In this document: positions 15,903-23,137 of the stretch, one piece after another | Position numbering within the stretch: position 1 is the first letter of the stretch | Layout of the letters: every line of letters begins with the position of its first letter | Assembly: GCA_002339085.1 (NCBI GenBank) | Contig: DDDX01000050.1 | Coordinates: forward strand, 17,804 to 55,854 | DNA: 38,051 bases | Source of the DNA: Cellvibrionales bacterium UBA1969 | Lineage (GTDB): Bacteria; Pseudomonadota; Gammaproteobacteria; Pseudomonadales; UBA7434 | Reading direction: 5' to 3' | Notes under the pieces: generated by a model | Told to the model about the DNA's origin: nothing | Database searches by the model: none | The model's input: only the letters and a program-made list of their open reading frames with translations | Made by a program: the position numbers and the translations under genes

Positions 15903-17072
15903 ATGGCAGAAGAAGAGAACGGCCAAGAAAAGACCGAGGATGCAACCTTTAAACGGCTTGAAAAAGCAAGAGAAGAAGGTCAAGTGGCTCGTTCGCGTGA
16001 ATTAGGAACCACGCTGCTGTTAATGACAGGTGGGTTTTCTGTGCTGATCTTCGGCACCCATCTAAGTCATCAACTTCAATCAGTCATGTTCACTAACTTT
16101 GATTTCGATCGTGTCTCGGCGATGGATTCCAGCAAAATGTTGGCTCATTTATCGGTCTCAGTAGAGGCCCTATTGACTGTGATGGGTATTATTTTATTTC
16201 TATTGATGCTTGCTGGAGCTTTAGGAGCTGTAGGCTTGGGCGGGTGGATTTTTTCAGCCAAGCCGATTCAGCCTAAGTTAAGCCGCCTCAACCCAATTGC
16301 AGGGCTTAAACGGATGTTCTCGCTCAAGTCTTTAGTTGAGTTATTAAAGGCCACTGCCAAGTTTTTGTTAGTGGCGATGGTGGCTAGTTTGATCTTGTAT
16401 CAAATGAAAGGTGATTTGCTCTCTATTGGCCAGCAATCAATTCGCCCCGCAATCCATCATGCGAGCTGGATTATTATTTGGTCCGCGATAGGCATGAGCG
16501 CAGCGACTGTGCTTATTGCGCTAGTGGATGTGCCTTTTCAGATTTTTGACAATGCGCAAAAATTGAAAATGACGCGTCAGCAAGTCAAAGACGAGTTTAA
16601 AGATTCAGAGGGTAAGCCTGAAGTTAAAAGCCGAATTCGTCAATTGCAGCGTGAATTGGCGCAGGCAAGAATGATGGCGGCTATTCCCGACGCTGATGTT
16701 ATTATTACTAACCCTGAACATTTTTCTGTTGCCCTAAAGTATGATCCTGAAGGCTTGTCTGCACCTGTGGTTGTTGCTAAAGGCGCGGATCAAATAGCAA
16801 TCAAAATTCGTGAGGTTGCGGTCGCTCATCAGGTCCCTGTTATGCAGTCTCCACCATTAACGCGTGCTGTTTTCTATAGTACTGAAATTGATGAGGTGAT
16901 TCCGGTTAAGCTCTATCTTGCAGTCGCTCAAGTACTGGCTTATATCTATCAATTACGCCAGCGCCCCTCGTTTCGCTCATCACCTGGGCCCATTCGAAAC
17001 AGTGAATTAAACCGGCAAATAGAGATTCCCGAGGAATTGCAATTCGATGGAGCCGGTGACCTCGTGCACTAA
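15903..17072 (+). CDS. flhB: Flagellar export switch protein FlhB
   Basis: FlhB is the export-gate protein whose autocleavage switches secretion from hook to filament. The 389-residue product begins normally (GQEKTEDATFKRLEKAREEG) and has four membrane helices. The PIAGLKRMFS linker and the cytoplasmic domain KSRIRQLQRELAQARMM follow. The autocleavage motif is NPEH (Asn270-Pro271-Glu272-His273) rather than the usual NPTH. The Asn and Pro that perform the reaction are kept. The C-terminal tail (about 30 residues after the fold) is proline/arginine-rich. No clear ribosome site precedes ATG 15903, but the N-terminus matches the family. Confidence 0.96.
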   Translation: MAEEENGQEKTEDATFKRLEKAREEGQVARSRELGTTLLLMTGGFSVLIFGTHLSHQLQSVMFTNFDFDRVSAMDSSKMLAHLSVSVEALLTVMGIILFLLMLAGALGAVGLGGWIFSAKPIQPKLSRLNPIAGLKRMFSLKSLVELLKATAKFLLVAMVASLILYQMKGDLLSIGQQSIRPAIHHASWIIIWSAIGMSAATVLIALVDVPFQIFDNAQKLKMTRQQVKDEFKDSEGKPEVKSRIRQLQRELAQARMMAAIPDADVIITNPEHFSVALKYDPEGLSAPVVVAKGADQIAIKIREVAVAHQVPVMQSPPLTRAVFYSTEIDEVIPVKLYLAVAQVLAYIYQLRQRPSFRSSPGPIRNSELNRQIEIPEELQFDGAGDLVH

Positions 17073-17120
17073 TCGACAAAAGTGTTTAAAAACAACGAAT
17101 AGCGCAACTTTTGTCAAGAC

Positions 17121-17138
17121 TTGGTTTGGTTCTTGCAA
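17121..17138 (+). promoter_or_regulatory. Sigma-54 promoter for flhA
   Basis: TTGGTTTGGTTCTTGCAA has GG (17123-17124) and GC (17135-17136) ten bases apart and a perfect TTGCA -12 box. Transcription would begin around 17148 and yield a ~70-base leader. flhA is also sigma-54 dependent in Pseudomonas. Confidence 0.6.
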
Positions 17139-17158
17139 CCTAAGCTTAATACAGGCAT

Positions 17159-17182
17159 AGGGTGTCAATAATGCGACACTCT
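17159..17182 (+). promoter_or_regulatory. Inverted repeat in the flhA leader
   Basis: AGGGTGTC and GACACTCT pair at 7 of 8 positions with an 8-base loop. It begins about 11 bases after the predicted start of transcription and 35 bases before the flhA TTG ends the leader. Its GTGTC/GACAC core recurs upstream of flhF (19317-19332). Confidence 0.35.
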
Positions 17183-17216
17183 AGACGATTCTTATCTTTT
17201 ATCGAGATACCTTGTT

Positions 17217-19310
17217 TTGACTACTGAGCAAACAATTTCACGATTTGGCTATGCAGCACAGGGCAACCTCGGCGTGCCATTGCTGCTGTTGACGATTCTT
17301 GGAATGATGACCTTGCCGGTCTCACCATTTCTTCTTGATACGCTTTTTTCTTTCAATATTGCACTATCAATCGTTGTGCTACTGGTGTCAGTCTATGCCT
17401 TACGGCCGCTGGATTTTGCTGTTTTCCCTGCCATCTTATTGATCGCTACATTGCTTCGTCTAGCTTTAAATGTAGCCTCTACGCGGGTGGTGCTCCTTGA
17501 AGGGCATACCGGAAGTGATGCTGCAGGTAAGGTTATACAGTCATTTGGCGAGGTCGTGATTGGCGGTAATTATGCCGTTGGTCTTGTAGTTTTTTTAATC
17601 TTGATGATTATTAATTTTGTCGTCGTGACTAAGGGCGCCGGTCGCATATCCGAAGTGAGTGCACGATTCACCCTAGATGCCATGCCTGGCAAACAAATGG
17701 CCATAGATGCCGATTTAAATGCTGGCATTCTCACTCAGGAAGAAGCGAAGTTAAGGCGCCAAGAAGTCGGCAGTGAAGCCGATTTTTATGGTGCAATGGA
17801 TGGCGCCAGTAAATTTGTCCGTGGCGATGCTATTGCAGGAATATTAATTCTATTGATTAATATCTTAGGCGGCATCGGTATTGGTATGCTGCAGCATGAT
17901 TTATCATTTAATGATGCGATGCAGGTTTACACTCTACTGACTATAGGTGATGGGCTAGTTGCTCAGATCCCTTCTTTACTACTGTCAACCGCGGCGGCAA
18001 TTATGGTCACCCGAGTGAACAGTGAAAGTGATATGCGCGAGCAGGTGGTTGATCAGATGTTCGCTTCGCCGAAAGCATTGACGGTTGCCGCTTTTATTTT
18101 GACCATTATTGGTATTATTCCTGGCATGCCACACTTTGCCTTCCTTAGCTTAGCACTAGTTTGTGTCTTTGGTGCAGTACTTATCCAACGTAAAATCCTC
18201 AAACAAGAGCAAAGCACCGTGGACCAACAGCAGGCTCAACAACAGGCCTCTGAACAGGCACAGAGCCTAGGTGCTGATTTGGCTTGGGACGACGTGGTGC
18301 CGGTTGATATGATTGGGCTCGAGGTGGGGTATCGATTAATTCCTATGGTCGATAAAAACCAATCGGCAGAGCTGCTTAGTAGGATAAAAGGAATTCGAAA
18401 GAAGCTGTCTCAAGAAATTGGTTTTCTTATCCCCTCCGTCCATATTCGCGATAATTTAGATCTTCAGCCTAATGCTTACCGAATTTCCTTAATGGGTGTC
18501 AGCATTGTCGAGTCTGAGGTCTTCCCAGATAAGCATTTAGCGATTAACCCTGGTCAAGTCTTTGGTGATATTGAGGGTATTCAGATCAAAGACCCGGCAT
18601 TTGGTTTAGATGCAGTATGGGTAGATAACAGTGTCAAAGATCATGCCCAAACATTAGGTTATACTGTAGTTGATGCAAGTACGGTCATTGCTACTCATAT
18701 GAATACGCTTTTACAAAAGCACGTTCATGAGCTATTAGGCCATGAAGAGTTACAACAAATGTTAGATCGGCTAGCGCGTTACTCACCGAAGTTAGTCGAG
18801 ACCTTAGTGCCTGACACATTGAGTATGGGGCAGTTGTTAAAAGTATTAAAAGGCTTACTTGCGGAACAGGTGCCAGTCCGTGATTTTAGAACAATAGCTG
18901 AAACGATTGTCGCTAATATGGCAGTTAATCTAGATGCTGGCCAGTTGATTGAATTGGTTAGAGTCGCTTTATCCCGTGCGATTATCCAAGAAGTGTTTGG
19001 TACCTCTTCTAATATATCCGTAGTCACTTTGGCGCCAGCAATGGAGCAGATGTTAATGAGCTCTGCTACATCAAGCAATGTTGCTGACGTTACGCTTGAG
19101 CCTGGTTTGGCCGAGCAATTACAGCGCTCTATTAATGATGCGGCGCAGTCTCAAATAATGAAGGGCAGTCCAGCGGTGTTATTAGTGCCTGCGGTGTTAC
19201 GGCCAATTCTGGCCAAGTTTGTTCGTTTTAGCACGCATGCATTGCATGTATTGTCTTATAACGAAATCCCTGATGATAAACAAGTAACCATTGAGGCAAC
19301 AGCGGGTTGA
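17217..19310 (+). CDS. flhA: Flagellar export gate protein FlhA
   Basis: FlhA is the nonameric export gate that binds chaperone-substrate complexes. At 697 residues it is full length: about eight membrane helices in the first ~330 residues, the conserved FHIPEP region (LRLALNVASTRVVLLEGHTG; RFTLDAMPGKQMAIDADLNA), then the four-subdomain cytoplasmic part (from about residue 350). The start is a TTG at 17217 with little ribosome-site support, but the next residues (TTEQTISRFGYAAQGN) resemble the family's short N-terminal extension. It has its own sigma-54 candidate and leader inverted repeat. Confidence 0.96.
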   Translation: MTTEQTISRFGYAAQGNLGVPLLLLTILGMMTLPVSPFLLDTLFSFNIALSIVVLLVSVYALRPLDFAVFPAILLIATLLRLALNVASTRVVLLEGHTGSDAAGKVIQSFGEVVIGGNYAVGLVVFLILMIINFVVVTKGAGRISEVSARFTLDAMPGKQMAIDADLNAGILTQEEAKLRRQEVGSEADFYGAMDGASKFVRGDAIAGILILLINILGGIGIGMLQHDLSFNDAMQVYTLLTIGDGLVAQIPSLLLSTAAAIMVTRVNSESDMREQVVDQMFASPKALTVAAFILTIIGIIPGMPHFAFLSLALVCVFGAVLIQRKILKQEQSTVDQQQAQQQASEQAQSLGADLAWDDVVPVDMIGLEVGYRLIPMVDKNQSAELLSRIKGIRKKLSQEIGFLIPSVHIRDNLDLQPNAYRISLMGVSIVESEVFPDKHLAINPGQVFGDIEGIQIKDPAFGLDAVWVDNSVKDHAQTLGYTVVDASTVIATHMNTLLQKHVHELLGHEELQQMLDRLARYSPKLVETLVPDTLSMGQLLKVLKGLLAEQVPVRDFRTIAETIVANMAVNLDAGQLIELVRVALSRAIIQEVFGTSSNISVVTLAPAMEQMLMSSATSSNVADVTLEPGLAEQLQRSINDAAQSQIMKGSPAVLLVPAVLRPILAKFVRFSTHALHVLSYNEIPDDKQVTIEATAG

Positions 19311-19316
19311 TCCGCG

Positions 19317-19332
19317 GTGTCTAATATGACAC
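19317..19332 (+). promoter_or_regulatory. Inverted repeat before flhF
   Basis: GTGTC-TAATAT-GACAC sits in the 37-base flhA-flhF gap, directly upstream of the flhF ribosome site (AAGGAG). It has the same arms as the repeat in the flhA leader, with a spacer of 6 instead of 8. Binding protein or RNA role unknown. Confidence 0.35.
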
Positions 19333-19347
19333 AACAAGGAGATTAAG

Positions 19348-20613
19348 ATGCAGGCCACAACGATCAGTAAAGAGCAACGTTTTGTTGCAAAAGATATGAG
19401 TCGCGCTATTCGTAAACTCAATGAGGTTTTAGGCCCGGAAGCGATTCTTTTGTCCTCTAGAAAGGTGGAAGAGGGTGTCGAGATCGTTGCTCTACCGGCG
19501 GGTGAGCAGCCTCTAGCGAGTAGCCTGCACCGCGAGACTAAGGATCGTCGATCGAATCAGCGCCGTCAAGCGGATCGTATGGCTATTTCTGCTGATTCAA
19601 GTGCATTGGTGACTGATGAAGCCGTTGATTTGACCACCCCTGCGGCCCGATTGGCGGCATCAATCGGTGAAATGAAAAGCCCCTATGAGCAGCCTAGTGG
19701 CTTTGAAGAGTTACAGCGTGAATTGCAGCAAGTGAAGCAAATGCTTGAAAAAAAAGTGCAAGGTCAGGAGCGTCACGACACTATTTTTTCTCGACCGATT
19801 CAGTATCGTGTATTAAACCGCTTATTAGACTTAGGTTTTACTCTTGATATGGCTAGGCCGTTAGCCGATGGAATTGATTTCGAAGGTCAATTAGCCAGTG
19901 CCGCAGAGGGCGAAAATGAACTGACCCATGCGTGGTCGCTTTGTTTAGATAAATTGCATGCAAAGATGCCTATCGCAAGCGAGGATGCACTAGGCAAGGG
20001 TGGTTTGTTTGCATTTGTTGGCCCCAGTGGCGCCGGTAAAACATCAGCATTGATGAAGCTGGCTACCCGTTGGTTACTTGAGCATTCGGTCGATGATATT
20101 GCAATTATTTCTGTTTCGAGTGAAGCCGAATCGGTCCATCGCCTATCTGCGATGACCAAAATACCCGTTTATCTTGTCGATAAGAAAAATACTCTGGCCG
20201 ATAGGTTGGCGCAATGTTCTATGCGGCGATTGGTATTAATCGACACTTCAGGCCTCAGTCAAGATGTGCCTCAACAGCAAAAAGATCTTCAACACTTGGC
20301 CAGTCTCGAACAAATTAAAAGTTTTATTGTTTTGCCTGCGACCGGCGATCACCGCTGGTGCAAGAAAGCCATCGCTGATTATGTTTCACCTAATACAATT
20401 GGCTGTATTTTGTCTAACATCGATCAAGTTGATGCCATAGGCGAGCTTCTTTGTGTATTAATGAACCACCAATTATGTGTACATTATTTCAGTGATGGAG
20501 AGTTATTTCCGCATTACATTTATAGACCAACAGCCTCAGAATTAATGTTTAAGCTGGGTGAGGATTATTCCAGTTGTCAGTCAAACGCAACTGAGGCACT
20601 ATCATCATTTTGA
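19348..20613 (+). CDS. flhF: Flagellar placement GTPase FlhF, divergent G domain
   Basis: FlhF is the SRP-type GTPase that marks the cell pole for flagellar assembly. The 421-residue protein has the usual N-terminal B domain (AIRKLNEVLGPEAILLSSRK), a helical N domain and a G domain. The P loop GPSGAGKT (225-232) is intact. Other signature elements are not. The DTxRxGA loop is replaced by SVSSEAESV (about 255-263), the G3 DTAG reads DTSG (299-302), and the G4 TKLD reads SNID (356-359). The C-terminal order (GELLCVLMNHQL, then FSDGELFP) still follows the family. GTP hydrolysis or binding may therefore be impaired. The start is certain: AAGGAG precedes ATG 19348. Confidence 0.88.
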   Translation: MQATTISKEQRFVAKDMSRAIRKLNEVLGPEAILLSSRKVEEGVEIVALPAGEQPLASSLHRETKDRRSNQRRQADRMAISADSSALVTDEAVDLTTPAARLAASIGEMKSPYEQPSGFEELQRELQQVKQMLEKKVQGQERHDTIFSRPIQYRVLNRLLDLGFTLDMARPLADGIDFEGQLASAAEGENELTHAWSLCLDKLHAKMPIASEDALGKGGLFAFVGPSGAGKTSALMKLATRWLLEHSVDDIAIISVSSEAESVHRLSAMTKIPVYLVDKKNTLADRLAQCSMRRLVLIDTSGLSQDVPQQQKDLQHLASLEQIKSFIVLPATGDHRWCKKAIADYVSPNTIGCILSNIDQVDAIGELLCVLMNHQLCVHYFSDGELFPHYIYRPTASELMFKLGEDYSSCQSNATEALSSF

Positions 20614-20643
20614 TTTTCACCTTGATCTTGAGATTCTTATCCA

Positions 20644-21489
20644 GTGAATGCTAAACCAAAAATCCATCGTGATAGTAACCAAGGACATCATACTCGCGTT
20701 ATTGCTATTTCCGGTGGAAAAGGCGGTGTTGGTAAGTCTACTCTCACAATAAACTTAAGTGTTTGTCTCTCTCGTCTGAATCAAAGAGTGATGATTCTTG
20801 ATGCTGATTTAGGTTTGGCTAATATTGATGTTTTGTTAGGACTAAAAGCTCAACGGAATCTAGAGGATGTTTATTCAGGCGCTTGTGATTTGCAGGGCGT
20901 TACCTTAGTTGGCCCCGACAATATTCGTATTATTCCAGCCAGCTCCGGCACCCAGTCTATGGTGAATCTGACTAGCCAGCAACATGCAGGTTTAGTTCAT
21001 GCCTTTAGCGATTTTGCCGATTCAATCGACACGTTAGTGATCGATACGGCCGCTGGTATCTCGGACTCCGTGATACAGTTTATTCGAGCTGCACAAGAAG
21101 CATTGATTGTTGTTTGTGATGAGCCTTCTTCATTAACTGATGCCTATGCAATGATTAAATTATTGCACCGAGATCATAGTGTTGACGAGTTTCGTATTAT
21201 CGTTAATCAAACGCGATCTAAGAATGAGGGGCTTGACCTTTACCAGCGATTACTCAATACCGCTAATCAATTCCTAGATGTGCAATTAAGATATGAAGGT
21301 GATATCCCTTATGACGAGCTTCTTCGAGAAGCTATTAAGCAACAGCAACCAGTGACGGTTAAGTCGCCTAGAAGTGAGTCAGCTAAAGCCTTTAAACGAT
21401 TGGCAGAGCGCGTGCTAGGATGGCCAGTTAAGAGCAACCCTAGTGGTGAGCTTGAGTTTTTTGTCGAGCAGTTGCTTCGCAAAACTTAA
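20644..21489 (+). CDS. flhG: Flagellar number regulator FlhG/FleN (MinD-like ATPase)
   Basis: FlhG/FleN is a MinD-like ATPase that limits flagellar number, acting on FlhF and, in Pseudomonas, on FleQ. The 281-residue protein has the deviant Walker A GGKGGVGKST (residues 24-33), ILDADLGLANIDVLLGL, the switch region VIDTAAGISDSVIQFIRAAQ, and VVCDEPSSLTDAYAMIKLL. The C-terminal amphipathic end (SGELEFFVEQLLRKT) matches FleN. No DQAxxLR motif, which stimulates FlhF in several species, is present in the ~18 residues before the ATPase core. The start is GTG 20644 with weak ribosome-site support. Confidence 0.94.
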   Translation: MNAKPKIHRDSNQGHHTRVIAISGGKGGVGKSTLTINLSVCLSRLNQRVMILDADLGLANIDVLLGLKAQRNLEDVYSGACDLQGVTLVGPDNIRIIPASSGTQSMVNLTSQQHAGLVHAFSDFADSIDTLVIDTAAGISDSVIQFIRAAQEALIVVCDEPSSLTDAYAMIKLLHRDHSVDEFRIIVNQTRSKNEGLDLYQRLLNTANQFLDVQLRYEGDIPYDELLREAIKQQQPVTVKSPRSESAKAFKRLAERVLGWPVKSNPSGELEFFVEQLLRKT

Positions 21490-21564
21490 TCATTTTTTCC
21501 AATCTATGCTAAGTAAATTAAGCGTTCTTTCTGGTCCTACATTTTTGACCCATTAGCTTTTTAG

Positions 21565-21738
21565 TTATGCTGGTTGTTCATTCTGCTGACTGCTTTCAGG
21601 TATTTGGGCTTGTCCAGCCGTACAGTTTTTATTCATTTGTGCGCTGGCTAGTTGCTGAGGTTCTTCTAAACTTATCTGAGTCGTTAATAGAATCGCTGTA
21701 AAAGCCCTTGACGGCGACGTTTTATTTTCGTTAAACAA
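21565..21738 (-). CDS. Possible small protein of 57 residues, unrecognised
   Basis: In the 284-base gap after flhG, the - strand has an open frame from a TTG at 21738 to a stop at 21565. It reads as a short basic N-terminus, a hydrophobic patch (AFTAILLTTQISL) and a Gln/Glu/Ala-rich tail (PQQLASAQMNKNC). The composition looks more protein-like than the + strand reading. However, there is no ribosome site and the start is weak. It would diverge from the downstream flagellar gene. No family recognised; it may be chance. Confidence 0.2.
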   Translation of the reverse strand: MFNENKTSPSRAFTAILLTTQISLEEPQQLASAQMNKNCTAGQAQIPESSQQNEQPA

Positions 21739-21779
21739 TTGATTTTATTATTTATTTTTATTGATATGCTAGATTGGGA

Positions 21780-22343
21780 ATGCTTGCAGTGAATGACTTA
21801 GCGTTAGAATCATCAATTCGATTGAATAAACAGCTTGAAGAGTTGCTACAAATGATGAAGGTGTTTAGCTATAAAAAAAATATTGTTGATAATCAGCAGG
21901 TTGTAGACACTATTACAGCGATTGAAGAGTCTTTGGTGCAGGCTAAACTGTCGCAAGCCGTTAGTGATCATTGCCGCCGTTTACTTACAAGTACATTTTC
22001 GTTAATTCAAATGTCTACTGATTCAGTCGACCACGTCACATTTTTAGATAAAAGCTCGTCTAGCAATGTCGTGCCGATTCGGCCAACATCTATTGATCTT
22101 GTTGATATCAGTTTTGACCGGATCTTAAAAGCAAGCGATGCCTTGAATCCAGATTATGTCGGGAATCATGTTGATGAGAGTTTAATGACCTACTTGTATG
22201 ACCTTAAGCTGACTGAGACCAATAATAATAACCAACAGCCTAAGCGGCGTCATTTATCATTAGTCTCAACCAATAATCTTCATTTTAAAACTAGCATAAA
22301 GTCAAATAACAAACCTAATTCCAACCATAAAAAAGGGAAGTAA
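21780..22343 (+). CDS. Unrecognised protein between flhG and motC
   Basis: I do not recognise this protein (187 residues from ATG 21780). Residues ~5-80 look helical (SSIRLNKQLEELLQMMKVF, then TITAIEESLVQAKLSQAVSD). The middle (VVPIRPTSIDLVDISFDRIL) could be a short folded or binding segment. The last ~35 residues are Asn/Lys-rich and probably disordered. No signal peptide or membrane helix is seen. Alternative starts are TTG 21774 and GTG 21789; the GTG is better spaced from GGGA. It ends five bases before motC, so it is very likely co-transcribed with the stator genes. It occupies the place where fliA, cheY, cheZ, cheA and cheB normally lie. No convincing similarity to CheZ or FlgM was seen. 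Confidence 0.7.
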   Translation: MLAVNDLALESSIRLNKQLEELLQMMKVFSYKKNIVDNQQVVDTITAIEESLVQAKLSQAVSDHCRRLLTSTFSLIQMSTDSVDHVTFLDKSSSSNVVPIRPTSIDLVDISFDRILKASDALNPDYVGNHVDESLMTYLYDLKLTETNNNNQQPKRRHLSLVSTNNLHFKTSIKSNNKPNSNHKKGK

Positions 22344-22348
22344 ACCCA

Positions 22349-23098
22349 GTGGATATCTTAACCGTCATAGGCGTCATTATTGGCTTTGCAGCCATCATCG
22401 GCGGTAATTTTCTTGAAGGTGGCCACCTGTCAGCCTTGGTCAATGGCCCAGCTGCATTAATCGTGTTAGGTGGTACGATTGGCGCCGCTGTCTTACAGAC
22501 ACCAAAAGATGTCTTATTGCGTTCGGTTAAATTATTTGTCTGGATGATCAAGCCGCCCACTGATGATTTTGATGAACTTCATAATAAGATTGTTGATTGG
22601 GCTAGAGTTGCTAGAAAGAACGGCCTTTTAGGTTTGGAAAAAGTCGCTATGACTGAGGCTGCTAGTTATTCCAAAAAAGGCTTGCAGTTATTGGTAGATG
22701 GAAATGAGCCCGAGCAAATTAGAACTGTAATGGAGCTAGAGTTGTATGCTCGAGAGCGTCGCAATATTGAAGCGGCTAAGGTGTATGAGGCTATGGGTGG
22801 CTATGCGCCAACTATTGGTATCATAGGGGCTGTTATGGGTTTGATTCATGTGATGGGGAATTTAGCTGATCCAAGCATGTTGGGCGGAGGCATAGCGGTA
22901 GCATTTGTCGCAACAATTTACGGGGTTGGGATAGCCAATTTATTTTTTATCCCCACTGCTAATAAATTGCAGGCCTATGCTAGGCATGAGTCACATGTCA
23001 GAGAAATGTTAATAGAGGGTTTAATGGCGATTGCTGATGGCGATAACCCACGAAACATCTCAGAGAAATTGCAAGGTTTTTATCGCGATGCGGATTAA
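22349..23098 (+). CDS. motC: Flagellar stator subunit MotA family (MotC/PomA type)
   Basis: This is the five-subunit ring of the stator that turns the rotor using ion flow. The 249-residue protein matches the PomA/MotC branch: the N-terminal FAAIIGGNFLEGGHLSALVN helix pair, a cytoplasmic loop with charged residues (RERRNIEAAKVYEAMGGYAP), and the pore helices containing TIGIIGAVMGLIHVMGNLAD and GIAVAFVATIYGVGIANLFF. Closest recalled relatives are Pseudomonas MotC proteins. The start is GTG 22349 behind GGGAAG. It pairs with the next gene. The coupling ion cannot be called from sequence with certainty. Confidence 0.93.
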   Translation: MDILTVIGVIIGFAAIIGGNFLEGGHLSALVNGPAALIVLGGTIGAAVLQTPKDVLLRSVKLFVWMIKPPTDDFDELHNKIVDWARVARKNGLLGLEKVAMTEAASYSKKGLQLLVDGNEPEQIRTVMELELYARERRNIEAAKVYEAMGGYAPTIGIIGAVMGLIHVMGNLADPSMLGGGIAVAFVATIYGVGIANLFFIPTANKLQAYARHESHVREMLIEGLMAIADGDNPRNISEKLQGFYRDAD

Positions 23099-23137
23099 TC
23101 CCTAAGGGGGTAAAATTTTAAAAGGTGTTAAATTATT

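Noticed and set aside
20180..20205. GCCGATAG with an upstream TAAG, like a sigma-28 promoter
   Set aside because: It is inside flhF and the spacer is about 8 bases instead of about 11 in my reading.
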